A stretch of 64,000 nt of DNA from Owenia fusiformis (taxonomy: Eukaryota; Annelida; Polychaeta; Sabellida; Oweniidae). The text below holds more notes on this DNA, generated by a model. The model was not told the origin of the DNA. It saw only the letters and a list, made by a program, of their open reading frames with translations, and searched no databases. The stretch is from the NCBI GenBank assembly GCA_903813345.2, contig CAIIXF020000007.1, forward strand, positions 1,495,730-1,559,729. Direction: 5' to 3'. The stretch is not shown here. Positions within the stretch are counted from its first letter, which is position 1.

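Overview
The window is nuclear DNA of an animal, probably a marine invertebrate. It is AT-rich, has many short exons bounded by GT/AG introns, and its introns are full of small DNA transposons, foldback elements and minisatellites. The exact phylum cannot be read from the sequence.

Almost the whole window is one minus-strand gene of the dynein heavy chain family. I could join 60 exons (64000 down to 4715) with matching splice phases at every junction. They give about 3,476 codons without a stop: tail (DHC_N1-like), linker (DHC_N2), AAA1 to AAA4, and the stalk with its microtubule-binding tip. The start codon and first exons lie beyond 64000. AAA5, AAA6 and the C-terminal domain lie beyond position 1. 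Several catalytic residues are lost: the AAA1 Walker B Glu is Gln, the AAA1 sensor-1 region is altered, and the AAA4 P-loop is destroyed. The ring also carries low-complexity insertions in AAA1, AAA2 and between AAA3 and AAA4. This pattern fits a divergent, probably non-motile member, most likely DNHD1-like, rather than a standard axonemal or cytoplasmic motor.

Two intronless plus-strand genes sit inside large introns of the dynein gene. At 22217-23893 is a 558-residue protein with three PPxY motifs and a tandemly duplicated four-helix membrane module. At 54346-56043 is a type II membrane protein resembling carbohydrate sulfotransferases, with a degenerate PAPS loop and a long Thr-rich C-terminal tail.

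The introns hold: a foldback minisatellite (6-942); a hAT-type element with a perfect 8-bp target duplication (15577-17216) containing a palindromic element that recurs at 34477-35136; a 6.1-kb foldback element that makes up nearly all of one intron (33048-39150); a mariner relic with long inverted repeats (47518-48588); a Penelope-like retroelement tail coding for a GIY-YIG nuclease (48980-49576); and several families of small inverted-repeat elements. A recurring oddity is that tandem duplications cover splice junctions of the dynein gene: a 126-bp unit with the AAA4 P-loop acceptor, a 68-bp unit with a donor, a duplicated stalk-exon donor, and a 50-bp array abutting an acceptor.
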